Assembly (NCBI GenBank): GCA_020073445.1
Contig: JAIQFE010000035.1
Location: 1 to 62,898, forward strand
Reading direction: 5' to 3'
Length of the DNA stretch: 62,898 nucleotides
Source of the DNA: Terriglobia bacterium
Lineage (GTDB): Bacteria > Acidobacteriota > Terriglobia > Bryobacterales > Bryobacteraceae
This document shows, piece by piece, positions 18,558 to 27,049 of the stretch (positions are counted from its first letter, which is position 1; every line of letters begins with the position of its first letter). The translations under genes were made by a program, and so were the position numbers. Under the pieces are notes generated by a model. The model had not been told where the DNA came from and did no database searches. It saw only the letters and a program-made list of their open reading frames with translations.

Positions 18558-19499
18558 TTAAACCACTTGCAGGACGATCTTCCCGCGGACGTGCTCGGTC
18601 TCACTCATCTGGTGCGCTTTGGCCGCGTCGCGCAGCGGGAATACCGCCGCGATTTCCGGACGCACTTTGCCGGCATCGGCGAGCCCTGCGATTTCCGCAA
18701 GCTGACCGGCGTTGGCTTGGCCCCAGATGATACTCGCGCGAACGCCGTGAGCTTTGGCGTCTTCTTCTGAAGGCGGCGGGCCGATCAACGCCACCAGAAT
18801 GCCGCCTTTCTTGAGCACTTTCCATGACCGGGTCCGCACCTCGCCGCCCATGCTTTCGACAACCGCGTCAAAGTCATGAACAACATCTTCAAAACGCGTC
18901 GTCTCGTAGTTAATGGGCAGATCGCAGCCGAGCTGCTTGAGATACTCCTGATTGCGGCCGCTGGCTGTGCCCGCCACGTACAGGCCTTTGATCTTGGCGA
19001 ACTGGATTGCCAGGTGCCCGACGCCTCCTGCGGCGGCCTGGATCAGGACCTTCTGCCCGGCCGTCAAACCGGCGGTATCGAATAGTGCCTGCCACGCGGT
19101 CAGCCCAGCCAACGGGATCGCGGCTGCATGAATGTGATCCAGGCTCTTCGGCTTTCGCGCGAGTTTGGTTTCGTTCACGGCGATGTACTCGGCGTATGCA
19201 CCGTTTCGCGAGGAGTCCGGAAACCCGTAGACTTCATCGCCCGGCTTGAATCCGTTCACGCCTGGTCCGGCCGACTCGACTACTCCTGAAACATCCCAAC
19301 CCAGGATGAAGGGGAGGGCATAGTCGCGGAAGCCCTTCAGGTGTCCCGCGCGGATTTTCCAATCGATCGGATTCACCGATGTGGCGTGAACTTTTACCAG
19401 AACTTCTCCGGCGGCCGGTTCGGGCTTGGGTGCGTCCTCGTAGACCAGAACTTCAGGCGTCCCGTAAGCGTGAAATCGAACTGCTTTCATGGTTGTCAT
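18558..19499 (-). CDS. NADPH:quinone-type zinc-less alcohol dehydrogenase family oxidoreductase
   Basis: 313 aa of the MDR superfamily: GroES-like N-terminus (FHAYGTPEVLVYEDAPKPEP, VHATSVNPIDWKIRAG), nucleotide-binding LIQAAAGGVGHLAIQFAKIKG with the AAxGxVG pattern, and C-terminal GKIVLQVV. Catalytic-zinc cysteines are absent, fitting the quinone reductase/enoyl reductase branch. First gene of the leftward run. Substrate unknown. Confidence 0.88.
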   Translation of the reverse strand: MTTMKAVRFHAYGTPEVLVYEDAPKPEPAAGEVLVKVHATSVNPIDWKIRAGHLKGFRDYALPFILGWDVSGVVESAGPGVNGFKPGDEVYGFPDSSRNGAYAEYIAVNETKLARKPKSLDHIHAAAIPLAGLTAWQALFDTAGLTAGQKVLIQAAAGGVGHLAIQFAKIKGLYVAGTASGRNQEYLKQLGCDLPINYETTRFEDVVHDFDAVVESMGGEVRTRSWKVLKKGGILVALIGPPPSEEDAKAHGVRASIIWGQANAGQLAEIAGLADAGKVRPEIAAVFPLRDAAKAHQMSETEHVRGKIVLQVV

Positions 19500-19689
19500 A
19501 GAGGGTCTGCTTCATTATTATTGCGCCTCTCTGCATCGGGTGCCGATCCGAGTCGTTCCAGATTTGAAATTGTCCAAAAAGCTAGGGACTTCCCCAGATC
19601 CAGGCCCCCCAGAAGTGCATCCCTTATTTGGAATATACTAAGTGTCCCAGAGAGCTATCTAACAATTAGGAGGCGTTAGGTCGGCAACC

Positions 19690-20937
19690 ATGCGAGAGAC
19701 GAGTACTTTTGAGGGTTGGCAAGAGTCCCGGTCTAAAAGCATTCAAAAGCAGCAGGTGCGGTATACCTCGGCTGCTGCGCAGAAAGTCACCGAAATCCTT
19801 AGTTTTGCGGGGATCGGCGTAAATGGGTCCGAGCCCTGGGACATCCAGGTCCACGACGAGCGGTTTTTCGACCGCGCCTTGGGTGAAGGCAGCATCGGCG
19901 TGGGCGAATCCTACATGGATGGATGGTGGGACGTCCAGGCGCTCGACGAGTTTTTCACCAGATTCCGGCGAGCCGACCTGGCGAGCTATGTTCACGACCT
20001 CAAGACCGCTTTGCTTGTCTTGAAGACGCGAGTGCTGAACTTGCAGACGATGCAGCGCGCGAAGGAAGTGGCGCAAGCGCATTACGATCTCGGCAACGAG
20101 CTTTATCAGGCCATGCTGGATCGCCGTATGCAGTACACCTGCGCCTATTGGAAAGATGCGGCCACTCTCGATCAAGCGCAGGAGAACAAGCTGCACCTGA
20201 TCTGCCGCAAATTGCAGCTAAAGCCGGGCATGACGCTGCTCGAACTTGGCGGAGGATTCGGCGGGTTGGCCCACTTTGCCGCGAAAGAGTACTGTTGCCA
20301 GGTGGTCAGTTACAACATTTCCCGCGAGCAGGTGGCGTTCGGGCGGGAACTCTGCAAGGGATTGCCGGTTCGCTTCGAACAAAAGGACTACCGCGAAGCC
20401 GCCGGGGAAACCAGCCAGTTTGATCGCGTGGCGTCCATCGGGTTATGCGAGCACATCGGGTACAAGAACTATCGCCAGTTCATGCAACTGGCGCACGGCC
20501 GCCTGAAAGACCAGGGACTCTTTCTGCTTCATACCATCGGCGGCAATGAATCCTACTCGTACACCGACCCTTGGATCCACAAGTACATATTCCCGAACGG
20601 ATTAGTTCCTTCCATGGTGCAATTGACCACGGCCTGGGAGGGTGTGTGGGTGGCCGAGGACTGGCACAACTTCGGGCCGGACTACGACTTGACGTGCATG
20701 CAGTGGTGGAAGAATTTCGATCGCGCGTGGCCGGAACTGCGAGCCAGCTATAGCGCGAAGGACGCGGCGTCTTCGACGCGTTCCGTTGTGGGCGATCCAA
20801 TCTATAGCGATCGGTTTTATCGCATGTGGAAGTATTATCTGATGGCCTCCGCGGGTTCCTTCCGAGCCCGCCGGCTTCAGCTTTGGCAGATCGTCCTGTC
20901 GAAGGGCGACATTCCTTCTTATACGCCCGTCCGGTAG
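19690..20937 (+). CDS. Cfa-like SAM-dependent fatty acyl methyltransferase
   Basis: 415 aa, cyclopropane-fatty-acid synthase family: SAM-binding LELGGGFGGLAHFAA near residue 185, HYDLGNELYQAMLDRRMQYTCAYW, CEHIGYKNY, and LHTIGGNESYSYTDPWIHKYIFPNG. Such enzymes add a carbon from SAM across or next to an acyl double bond. The gene 12 nt downstream is a DWARF1-like FAD oxidoreductase; that pairing occurs in mycobacterial Rv0447c/Rv0449c-type and tms loci making 10-methyl branched fatty acids. I therefore favour 10-methylene/methyl branch formation, with plain cyclopropane synthesis as the alternative. A weak TATACT lies near 19632; GGAGG is about 16 nt before the ATG. Confidence 0.85.
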   Translation: MRETSTFEGWQESRSKSIQKQQVRYTSAAAQKVTEILSFAGIGVNGSEPWDIQVHDERFFDRALGEGSIGVGESYMDGWWDVQALDEFFTRFRRADLASYVHDLKTALLVLKTRVLNLQTMQRAKEVAQAHYDLGNELYQAMLDRRMQYTCAYWKDAATLDQAQENKLHLICRKLQLKPGMTLLELGGGFGGLAHFAAKEYCCQVVSYNISREQVAFGRELCKGLPVRFEQKDYREAAGETSQFDRVASIGLCEHIGYKNYRQFMQLAHGRLKDQGLFLLHTIGGNESYSYTDPWIHKYIFPNGLVPSMVQLTTAWEGVWVAEDWHNFGPDYDLTCMQWWKNFDRAWPELRASYSAKDAASSTRSVVGDPIYSDRFYRMWKYYLMASAGSFRARRLQLWQIVLSKGDIPSYTPVR

Positions 20938-20949
20938 GGTCGCGGTCTT

Positions 20950-22275
20950 ATGGATCTGGAGCCAGATCGGCAAATCGATCATCAGAGGAGGATCGCAACC
21001 CTCGCGGCGGAGATCGATCAGGCCCGAGCGCGGGGCGAGCGGATCGGCCTGCGGAAGTCGACATCCAACCTGTTCCGCCACCGTTCGGAGACCGGCAAGC
21101 ACTTCATCGACGTGCGCGGTTTCAGCAGAGTCCTGGCGATCGACCCACAGCGCATGACAGCCGACGTCGAGGGCATGATCACCTACGAGGCCCTGGTCGA
21201 TGAGACGCTGAAGTTCGGGCTCCTGCCCGCCGTAGTCCCGCAGCTCAAGACGATTACCGTTGGTGGGGCGGTCAGCGGCCTGGGAATCGAATCTTCATCG
21301 TTTAAGTTCGGTTTGGTCCACGAAACCATTGAAGAGATGGAGATCCTTCTCGGGGACGGCCGCCTGGTAACCTGCTCCTGCCGGGAGAATCCAGATCTCT
21401 TCTACGGATTTCCAAACTCCTACGGCACGCTGGGCTACGCGCTGCGATTGACGGTTCGGCTGATCCCGGCCAAGCCGTTCGTGCACTTGACGCACACCCG
21501 GTTCAGCGATCCCCAAAGCTACTTTGCGCGGGTCGCCGAGCGCGCCGATAGCGCAGTGGATTATCTCGACGGGACGATCTTCTCGCGCGATGAAATGTAC
21601 CTCACCGAAGGTGAATTTGTAGATCAGGTTTCCTCGGTTAGTGACTACACTTATATGGACATTTACTACAAGTCCATCCAGCGGAAATCGGAGGACTGGC
21701 TCACGGCCAAGGATTACATCTGGCGCTGGGACACGGACTGGTTCTGGTGTTCGAAGCACTTCTACGTGCAAAAGCCCGCGGTACGGCGGTTCGCCAAATG
21801 GGGCCTGAACTCGGCGACTTACCAGCGGATCATGCGGTGGTCTTACAAGCTCATGCCGGATTCGGGCGGCACCGAGTCGGTGATCCAGGACGTGGATATA
21901 CCCATTGAGCACGCGTCACAGTTTTTTGACTTCCTGCTATCGGAAATCGGCATCACTCCGGTGTGGATGTGCCCATTCAAAACCCGGCATTCAAACCGGC
22001 ACTGGGACCTCAGCCCGCTCCGGGAAGGCCTGCACGTCAATTTCGGATTCTGGGACGTCATCCCGTCCACGCACGAGAAGGGGCACTTCAATCGCAAGAT
22101 CGAAAGGAAGACGAGGGAACTCGGTGGAGCCAAAGGACTGTACTCCTCGGCTTGGTACGATGAGGCGGAGTTCTGGAGTATCTACGATCAGCCGCGCTAC
22201 AAACAGCTCAAGCAGACGTATGATCCGCAGGGTGTTTTCCCCGATCTGTACTCGAAGTGCGTCCGGCGGCACTAG
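20950..22275 (+). CDS. DWARF1-like FAD-binding reductase, likely acyl methylene reductase
   Basis: 441 aa with an FAD-binding type 4 domain: KSTSNLFRHRS near residue 36, VDVEGMITYEALVDETL-like segment, LPAVVPQLKTITVGGAVSGLG, ESSSFKFGLVHETIEEMEIL, SYGTLGYALRLTVRLIP. The rest (FSDPQSYFARV to the C-terminal QTYDPQGVFPDLYSKCV) matches the DHCR24/DWARF1 and mycobacterial Rv0449c-like length and layout. Starts 12 nt after the Cfa-like gene, so it probably reduces the methylene intermediate made there. Its last 68 nt overlap the convergent PEP-CTERM gene. Confidence 0.83.
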   Translation: MDLEPDRQIDHQRRIATLAAEIDQARARGERIGLRKSTSNLFRHRSETGKHFIDVRGFSRVLAIDPQRMTADVEGMITYEALVDETLKFGLLPAVVPQLKTITVGGAVSGLGIESSSFKFGLVHETIEEMEILLGDGRLVTCSCRENPDLFYGFPNSYGTLGYALRLTVRLIPAKPFVHLTHTRFSDPQSYFARVAERADSAVDYLDGTIFSRDEMYLTEGEFVDQVSSVSDYTYMDIYYKSIQRKSEDWLTAKDYIWRWDTDWFWCSKHFYVQKPAVRRFAKWGLNSATYQRIMRWSYKLMPDSGGTESVIQDVDIPIEHASQFFDFLLSEIGITPVWMCPFKTRHSNRHWDLSPLREGLHVNFGFWDVIPSTHEKGHFNRKIERKTRELGGAKGLYSSAWYDEAEFWSIYDQPRYKQLKQTYDPQGVFPDLYSKCVRRH

Positions 22276-22978
22276 ATCCGCGACGACATAACCAGACGAC
22301 CGCCAGCAGCCCTAGTCCGGCCAGAGTCAACGTTGCGGGCTCCGGGATGGCGTAGAAGTCATACTGGGCTGTTTGCACAAAATAGTATGGAGGCATATCT
22401 ACCAATCCGTAATGTTGAAGTGTAACGGTTGCCGTGCCTATGCCCCTGGCGTCCAAGTAGAATGTATTTCCATTGGCGTCGATACCTCCAAAGCTGGCAT
22501 GAACGGTGAGCGGGGCTGTCAAGAAGATCTGGCTTGGTGGAGATGGACCCGGGTCGGGCAAGGTGAGCATATAGGCGATGGAGATCTCGAAGCCGCAAGT
22601 GTTATCGGGGCCGTGAAAGCCTGAAGAGACGTCGCAGGCGTACGTGATCCCGTCTTTGACAAAGCTACCTCCTCCGGCACCCAGGCTATATGTGTCGGGG
22701 AGCGGACCGCTTGCTCCGTCCAAGACTGAATAGCTCCCCGGTGCAAGGCAAGGACGGTTAAACAGACACCAGTCACTTGAAAATGAAGTCGTGCCATATA
22801 CCGAAAAATCCTGCCCTCGAACACCACTGATGAAATGTGTGCCGCCGCCATCGCGAATCGCCCCTCCTCCCGTAATCACTCCGTCGTCAATGTGAATCAC
22901 ATCCGCGCGGGCGGCGAACCCCACAAAAAGCGCTAGGAAGGTCAACGCGCTTAACTTCCAGCTGTTTCTTGTGTTCAT
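22208..22978 (-). CDS. Exported PEP-CTERM sorting-signal protein
   Basis: 256 aa from the ATG at 22978, which starts a clear signal peptide (NSWKLSALTFLALFVGFAARA). The mature part is Gly/Ser-rich with no recognised domain. Near the end are AIPEPATLTLAGLGLLAVVWLC and RR: the PEP motif, hydrophobic helix and basic stop of a PEP-CTERM exosortase signal. Unusually, about 25 residues continue past the basic end, inside the convergent gene; most PEP-CTERM proteins stop there, so a lost stop codon is possible. No exosortase in the window. Confidence 0.72.
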   Translation of the reverse strand: MNTRNSWKLSALTFLALFVGFAARADVIHIDDGVITGGGAIRDGGGTHFISGVRGQDFSVYGTTSFSSDWCLFNRPCLAPGSYSVLDGASGPLPDTYSLGAGGGSFVKDGITYACDVSSGFHGPDNTCGFEISIAYMLTLPDPGPSPPSQIFLTAPLTVHASFGGIDANGNTFYLDARGIGTATVTLQHYGLVDMPPYYFVQTAQYDFYAIPEPATLTLAGLGLLAVVWLCRRGSSAAGRTSSTDRGKHPADHTSA

Positions 22979-23183
22979 GTGAATGGCCCCCAAGCAATTG
23001 GGCGTCCACTCAGCAGCGACGAGCGATCGGCTGGATGACCATTTCGACAGGTATCTGGCCGAGTGGAAAGTTAGGAATGAGAAGACCGCCATCGAGCAGC
23101 GCATCGTTCCTTCTTGCGCCTTCATCGCGTTCTCCGAAGCAATCGACTCTCCATAGCTGGTCTGCTAGTGTGGTCGATACGGT

Positions 23184-23879
23184 ATGGCTGGCCGAATGCG
23201 ACGGATTGTTGCAGGACTGTTTCTGTTCGGCATATCCTTCGGCTACGTCGAGGCCGCGGTCGTTATTTATCTGCGTGCGCTCTATGAGCCCTTACGCCAG
23301 CGGCTGACGCCCGGGCGGGGTCCCGGCGACTTGTTTCCGCTGGTGGATCGCGATCGGATGGTGGCCGAGGCTCCGGAAACCGGCCGGCTTCTGAACGTGG
23401 AGGTGATCCGCGAGGCCGCGACCATCGTCATGCTGGCTGCGGCGGCGATGCTAGTCGCCGGGGAACGGTCCCTGTGGCTCCCGGCGTTTTCGATCGCCTT
23501 CGGCGTCTGGGATATATCGTTTTACCTGTTTCTCAAACTGTGGATCGATTGGCCGGCATCGCTGCTGACTTGGGATCTTCTGTTCCTGTTGCCGGTACCA
23601 TGGGCGTCGCCGGTTCTCGCGCCGGTTATCGTATCGTTGACGATCATTGGCTGTGGACTGGCGGCTCTGTATCGCCCCGTGTACATCCAGCCCCGTCAGT
23701 GGATCGGATTAATCCTGGGTGGTGCGCTGGTGATCTTGTCGTTCACTTGGGATTTCCGGTATTTGCTGGCTGGGAATCTGCCGCATCCCTTCGCTTGGTG
23801 GCTATTTCTAGCGGGGGAACTGTTGAGCGTGGGAACGTTCCTGCATGCAGCTTTTAGGCGGCCTTTATTGCGTCGATAG
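23184..23879 (+). CDS. Integral membrane protein, unknown function
   Basis: 231 aa with about six hydrophobic helices (IVAGLFLFGISFGYVEAAV, TIVMLAAAAMLVAG, LPAFSIAFGVWDISFYLFL, VIVSLTIIGCGLAALY, LILGGALVILSFTWDF, WWLFLAGELLSVGTFL). An in-frame ATG at 23196 is an alternative start. No family recognised. It stands alone, divergent from the PEP-CTERM gene and convergent with the receiver-like gene. Confidence 0.7.
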   Translation: MAGRMRRIVAGLFLFGISFGYVEAAVVIYLRALYEPLRQRLTPGRGPGDLFPLVDRDRMVAEAPETGRLLNVEVIREAATIVMLAAAAMLVAGERSLWLPAFSIAFGVWDISFYLFLKLWIDWPASLLTWDLLFLLPVPWASPVLAPVIVSLTIIGCGLAALYRPVYIQPRQWIGLILGGALVILSFTWDFRYLLAGNLPHPFAWWLFLAGELLSVGTFLHAAFRRPLLRR

Positions 23880-23919
23880 AGTGGGTTCTTTCACCCAGGC
23901 TCACACCCAGACCCAGGCG

Positions 23920-24345
23920 CTATGCCGCACTTACACGCTGGGCGGTCACCGGCGGACCGTGCTTTAGCGGTGTAATCTTCGATGCCCAGACGAACCCAAG
24001 TGACTGGCGGACTTCGGAATGGGCGAGTGGCGACAGGAGAACTCCGAAGGCGCCTGCGTTCACCATTTCCGTGCGGGCATGGGCCTGATCAACCTTGTGG
24101 CAGATGATGATTCGCGCCCGCGGGGCTGCGGCGCGGATCGCCCGTAATGCGCCCTGCCAGGCCAGATCGGGCTCTCCGGCCTGAAGGAGCACGGCGACCA
24201 CTGTGCGTGTCCGGCCGATCTCTTTGAGCCCAGATAAGTCTGATGCCTGGGCGACGGTCCAGCAGAAGTCGCGTCCGATCGAGTCCACATCCAGGCGTTC
24301 GTTCGAGAAGTCTCCGAGAAGTACGACGCATCCTCTGTTGGTCAT
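23920..24345 (-). CDS. Degenerate response-regulator receiver-like protein
   Basis: 141 aa with the alternating beta/alpha pattern of a receiver domain (CVVLLGDFSNERLDVDSI, TVVAVLLQAGEPDL, ARIIICHKVDQAHARTEMVNAGAFGVLLSPL; the last part resembles the alpha4-beta5 Lys region). The expected phospho-acceptor Asp after the third strand is not evident, so it may be a pseudo-receiver. Start 24345 is preferred because the upstream codons to 24387 fall inside a -24/-12 element. No Shine-Dalgarno is seen. Confidence 0.55.
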   Translation of the reverse strand: MTNRGCVVLLGDFSNERLDVDSIGRDFCWTVAQASDLSGLKEIGRTRTVVAVLLQAGEPDLAWQGALRAIRAAAPRARIIICHKVDQAHARTEMVNAGAFGVLLSPLAHSEVRQSLGFVWASKITPLKHGPPVTAQRVSAA

Positions 24346-24356
24346 GGCGAATTCTT

Positions 24357-24374
24357 TGGCACTTTGGTGGCCAA
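24357..24374. promoter_or_regulatory. Palindromic -24/-12 element between receiver-like gene and mgtA
   Basis: Reads as TGGCACTTTGGTGGCC on plus (GG-N10-GC, facing mgtA, leader about 50 nt) and TTGGCCACCAAAGTGCC on minus (GG-N10-GC, 13 nt before the ATG at 24345). It is part of a 7-bp-arm palindrome (24354-24376). The minus-strand form is 15/16 identical to the element at 33808-33823. Confidence 0.45.
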
Positions 24375-24436
24375 AGTCTAGTCCCATGCCCCGAACAGCT
24401 CAGGGTGCACGAATTGCTAGGTCATGATCGGACACG

Positions 24437-26986
24437 ATGGGTACGGACAAACAAACCATGCCCCTTAAGAGCTTCTGGAATAAGTCCCAGCCGGAGCTGC
24501 TGGGCCTGCTCCAGGCGACCCCGGCTGGTCTGACATCCGAAGAGGCGCAGCGGCGGTTGGACCTCTACGGCCCAAACAGCCTGGTGAGGGAATCGCGCTT
24601 CGCGGCGCTGATCAGTTTTCTCCGCTTCTTGATCAACCCCTTGGTCATCATCCTTCTGGTGGCCAGCGGCGTATCTCTCGCACTGGGCGATCCGGTGGGC
24701 GGCTCGATCATCATCTCCATGGTCCTGCTTAGCGTGGCGCTGAACTTCTTCATGGAGTTTCAGGCTCAGCATGCGGTGGAGGAGATTCGAAAGCAGGTCG
24801 CCACCACCGCCGAGGTCATTCGCGACGGACGCGACCAGGAACTGCCGGTTGCGGACTTGGTGCCCGGGGACGTTATCCGGCTCAACGCGGGCGACCTGGT
24901 GCCGGCGGATGCCCGTCTGCTATCGGTCAAGGATCTGCAGGTGCGCGAGTCCGCGCTTACGGGCGAATCGTTGTGCGTCGAAAAAGTTTGTGGCGATTTG
25001 CCGCCGGGAAAACACGGAGTCGCAGACGCAAGCAACTCGGTGTTTATGGGAACCGCCGTCCAGACGGGAATCGGTACGGCGGTCATTGCTTGCACCGGGA
25101 AAAATACGGCCTTCGGGGAGATCGCCCAGCGGCTGGCCACGCGGCCGCCCGAGACTGAGTTTGGCCGCGGCATCCGGCGCTTCGGAATCATGATCACCCG
25201 GGTGATCATGCTGCTGGTCCTCTTTGTCTTGCTGGTGAACATTGCGTTTCACCGCCCGATACTCGAATCGTTTCTTTTTTCCGTGGCGCTGGCGGTGGGA
25301 ATGACGCCGGAGATGATGCCGATGATCATCACCGTCACGCTGGCCCAGGGGGCGCGGCGGATGACAAGGAAGAAAGTCCTGGTCAAGCAACTCTCCGCCA
25401 TCGAGGATTTCGGGAGCATCGAGATCCTGTGCAGCGACAAAACCGGCACGCTGACTGAAGGCGAAATTGTGCTCGACCGGCACGTGGACGTTCACGGAAA
25501 GGATGACGATGATGTTCTGCGGTTTATCTACCTGAACAGCTTCTTCCAAGCGGGCATCAAGAGTCCGCTGGACGATGCAGTCTTAAAACACGAGCACCCT
25601 AAGATCGTCGAATACGAGAAGCTGGATGAGATCCCCTTCGACTTTAATCGCAAGCGCCTTTCCGTGGTGGTCAAGCATGGCGACGAATGCCTGCTGATCA
25701 CCAAGGGCGAGGCTGAAAGCATCTTCAGCATCTGCCGGACGGTGACGGTTAACGGATCGCCTCAACCGTTCGACGAAAACCATCGGACTCAGGCCGCGAA
25801 GACGTTTAGGGATCTGAGCGCTGGCGGGTTCCGCGTTCTCGGGGTCGCCGTCCGTAAGGTCGACAAGGAGGATGCCTATGGCGTGTCGGCCGAAAAAGAT
25901 ATGACCTTGGCCGGGTTCGCGGCGTTCCTGGACCCGCCCAAAGAGGGGATCCCCGCGGTTCTGGCAGAGCTCAAGCAAAACGGCGTCTCGGTAATCATCA
26001 TGACCGGCGACAACCAATATGTGACTCAGAAGATCGCCCAGGACGTCGGGCTGACAACCGATCGCATTGTTACCGGCGACCAGGTGGACACCATGGCCGA
26101 CGTCGCCCTGGCCTACCACGCGGAGAATGGCGCGATCTTCGCCCGTGTGTCTCCGGAGCAGAAGAACCGGGTCATCGTGGCACTGAAAGCACGCGGGCAC
26201 GTGGTCGGATACCTTGGCGACGGCATCAACGATGCTCCTTCGCTGCACACGGCGGACGTCGGTATTTCGGTCACGAACGGCGTGGAAGTGGCCAAGGACG
26301 CCGCGAAAATCATCCTGCTGGAGAAGGACCTGGAAGTCTTGAACGACGGGATCATCGAGGGCCGGCGCTGCTTCGCCAACATCATGAAGTACATCGTCAT
26401 GGGCACCAGCTCGAACTTTGGCAACATGTTCAGCATGGCCGCGGCATCCCTGTTTCTGCCCTTTCTGCCCATGCTGCCGACGCAAATCCTGCTGAACAAC
26501 TTTCTCTATGACGTCTCGCAGATCAGCATCCCCAGCGACAATGTGGATCCCGCTCTGCTGCATCGGCCAAAGCGATGGAGGATCGCGTTCATCCGCCAGT
26601 TCATGATGATCATCGGGCCCATCAGCTCCATCTATGACTTCCTCACCTTCGGTATCCTTCTTTGGGTATTTCACGCGTCATCGAACGCGCCGCTCTTTCA
26701 CACCGGCTGGTTCGTGGAGTCCCTGGCGACGCAAACATTGGTCGTATTCGTGATCCGGACGGCGGGTAACCCTTTGAAGAGCCGCCCCAGCCGGGCCTTG
26801 CTGGCCGCAGTGTTCGCCACCGTAACCGTCGCCACCGTGCTGCCGTACACGTCCCTTGGACTTTTGCTGGGTTTCACTCCGCTTCCGCTGTCACTATTGG
26901 GGACAATTGCTTTGCTGGCTGTTACATACCTCGTCCTGGTACAAGTAGTTAAGTCCTGGTTCTATCGTCGGCACGCCTTGCTTTGA
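24437..26986 (+). CDS. mgtA: Magnesium-translocating P-type ATPase (MgtA type)
   Basis: 849 aa P3B-type pump. Seen: cation-ATPase N-domain (LLGLLQATPAGLTSEEAQRRLDLYGPN), TGES phosphatase loop (SALTGESLCVEK), PEMMPMIITVTLA in the membrane core, phosphorylation site CSDKTGTLTEG, hinge GDGINDAPSL, and about ten membrane helices. The FLINPLVIILLVASG and C-terminal segments match MgtA/MgtB. Imports Mg2+ in known members. No Mg riboswitch could be recognised in the short leader; a plus-strand GG-N10-GC element lies about 65 nt upstream. Confidence 0.92.
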   Translation: MGTDKQTMPLKSFWNKSQPELLGLLQATPAGLTSEEAQRRLDLYGPNSLVRESRFAALISFLRFLINPLVIILLVASGVSLALGDPVGGSIIISMVLLSVALNFFMEFQAQHAVEEIRKQVATTAEVIRDGRDQELPVADLVPGDVIRLNAGDLVPADARLLSVKDLQVRESALTGESLCVEKVCGDLPPGKHGVADASNSVFMGTAVQTGIGTAVIACTGKNTAFGEIAQRLATRPPETEFGRGIRRFGIMITRVIMLLVLFVLLVNIAFHRPILESFLFSVALAVGMTPEMMPMIITVTLAQGARRMTRKKVLVKQLSAIEDFGSIEILCSDKTGTLTEGEIVLDRHVDVHGKDDDDVLRFIYLNSFFQAGIKSPLDDAVLKHEHPKIVEYEKLDEIPFDFNRKRLSVVVKHGDECLLITKGEAESIFSICRTVTVNGSPQPFDENHRTQAAKTFRDLSAGGFRVLGVAVRKVDKEDAYGVSAEKDMTLAGFAAFLDPPKEGIPAVLAELKQNGVSVIIMTGDNQYVTQKIAQDVGLTTDRIVTGDQVDTMADVALAYHAENGAIFARVSPEQKNRVIVALKARGHVVGYLGDGINDAPSLHTADVGISVTNGVEVAKDAAKIILLEKDLEVLNDGIIEGRRCFANIMKYIVMGTSSNFGNMFSMAAASLFLPFLPMLPTQILLNNFLYDVSQISIPSDNVDPALLHRPKRWRIAFIRQFMMIIGPISSIYDFLTFGILLWVFHASSNAPLFHTGWFVESLATQTLVVFVIRTAGNPLKSRPSRALLAAVFATVTVATVLPYTSLGLLLGFTPLPLSLLGTIALLAVTYLVLVQVVKSWFYRRHALL

Positions 26987-27049
26987 TCCTGGACGGGCCC
27001 CCATAGATCGCCCTAAATCTAGCTGCTACACTAGGTTGGCCCCCTACAC

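Noticed and set aside
24380-24436. Magnesium riboswitch before mgtA
   Set aside because: The leader is too short and no M-box features could be seen.
25583-26674. 363-aa minus-strand frame
   Set aside because: Antisense to mgtA, which has complete P-type ATPase motifs.
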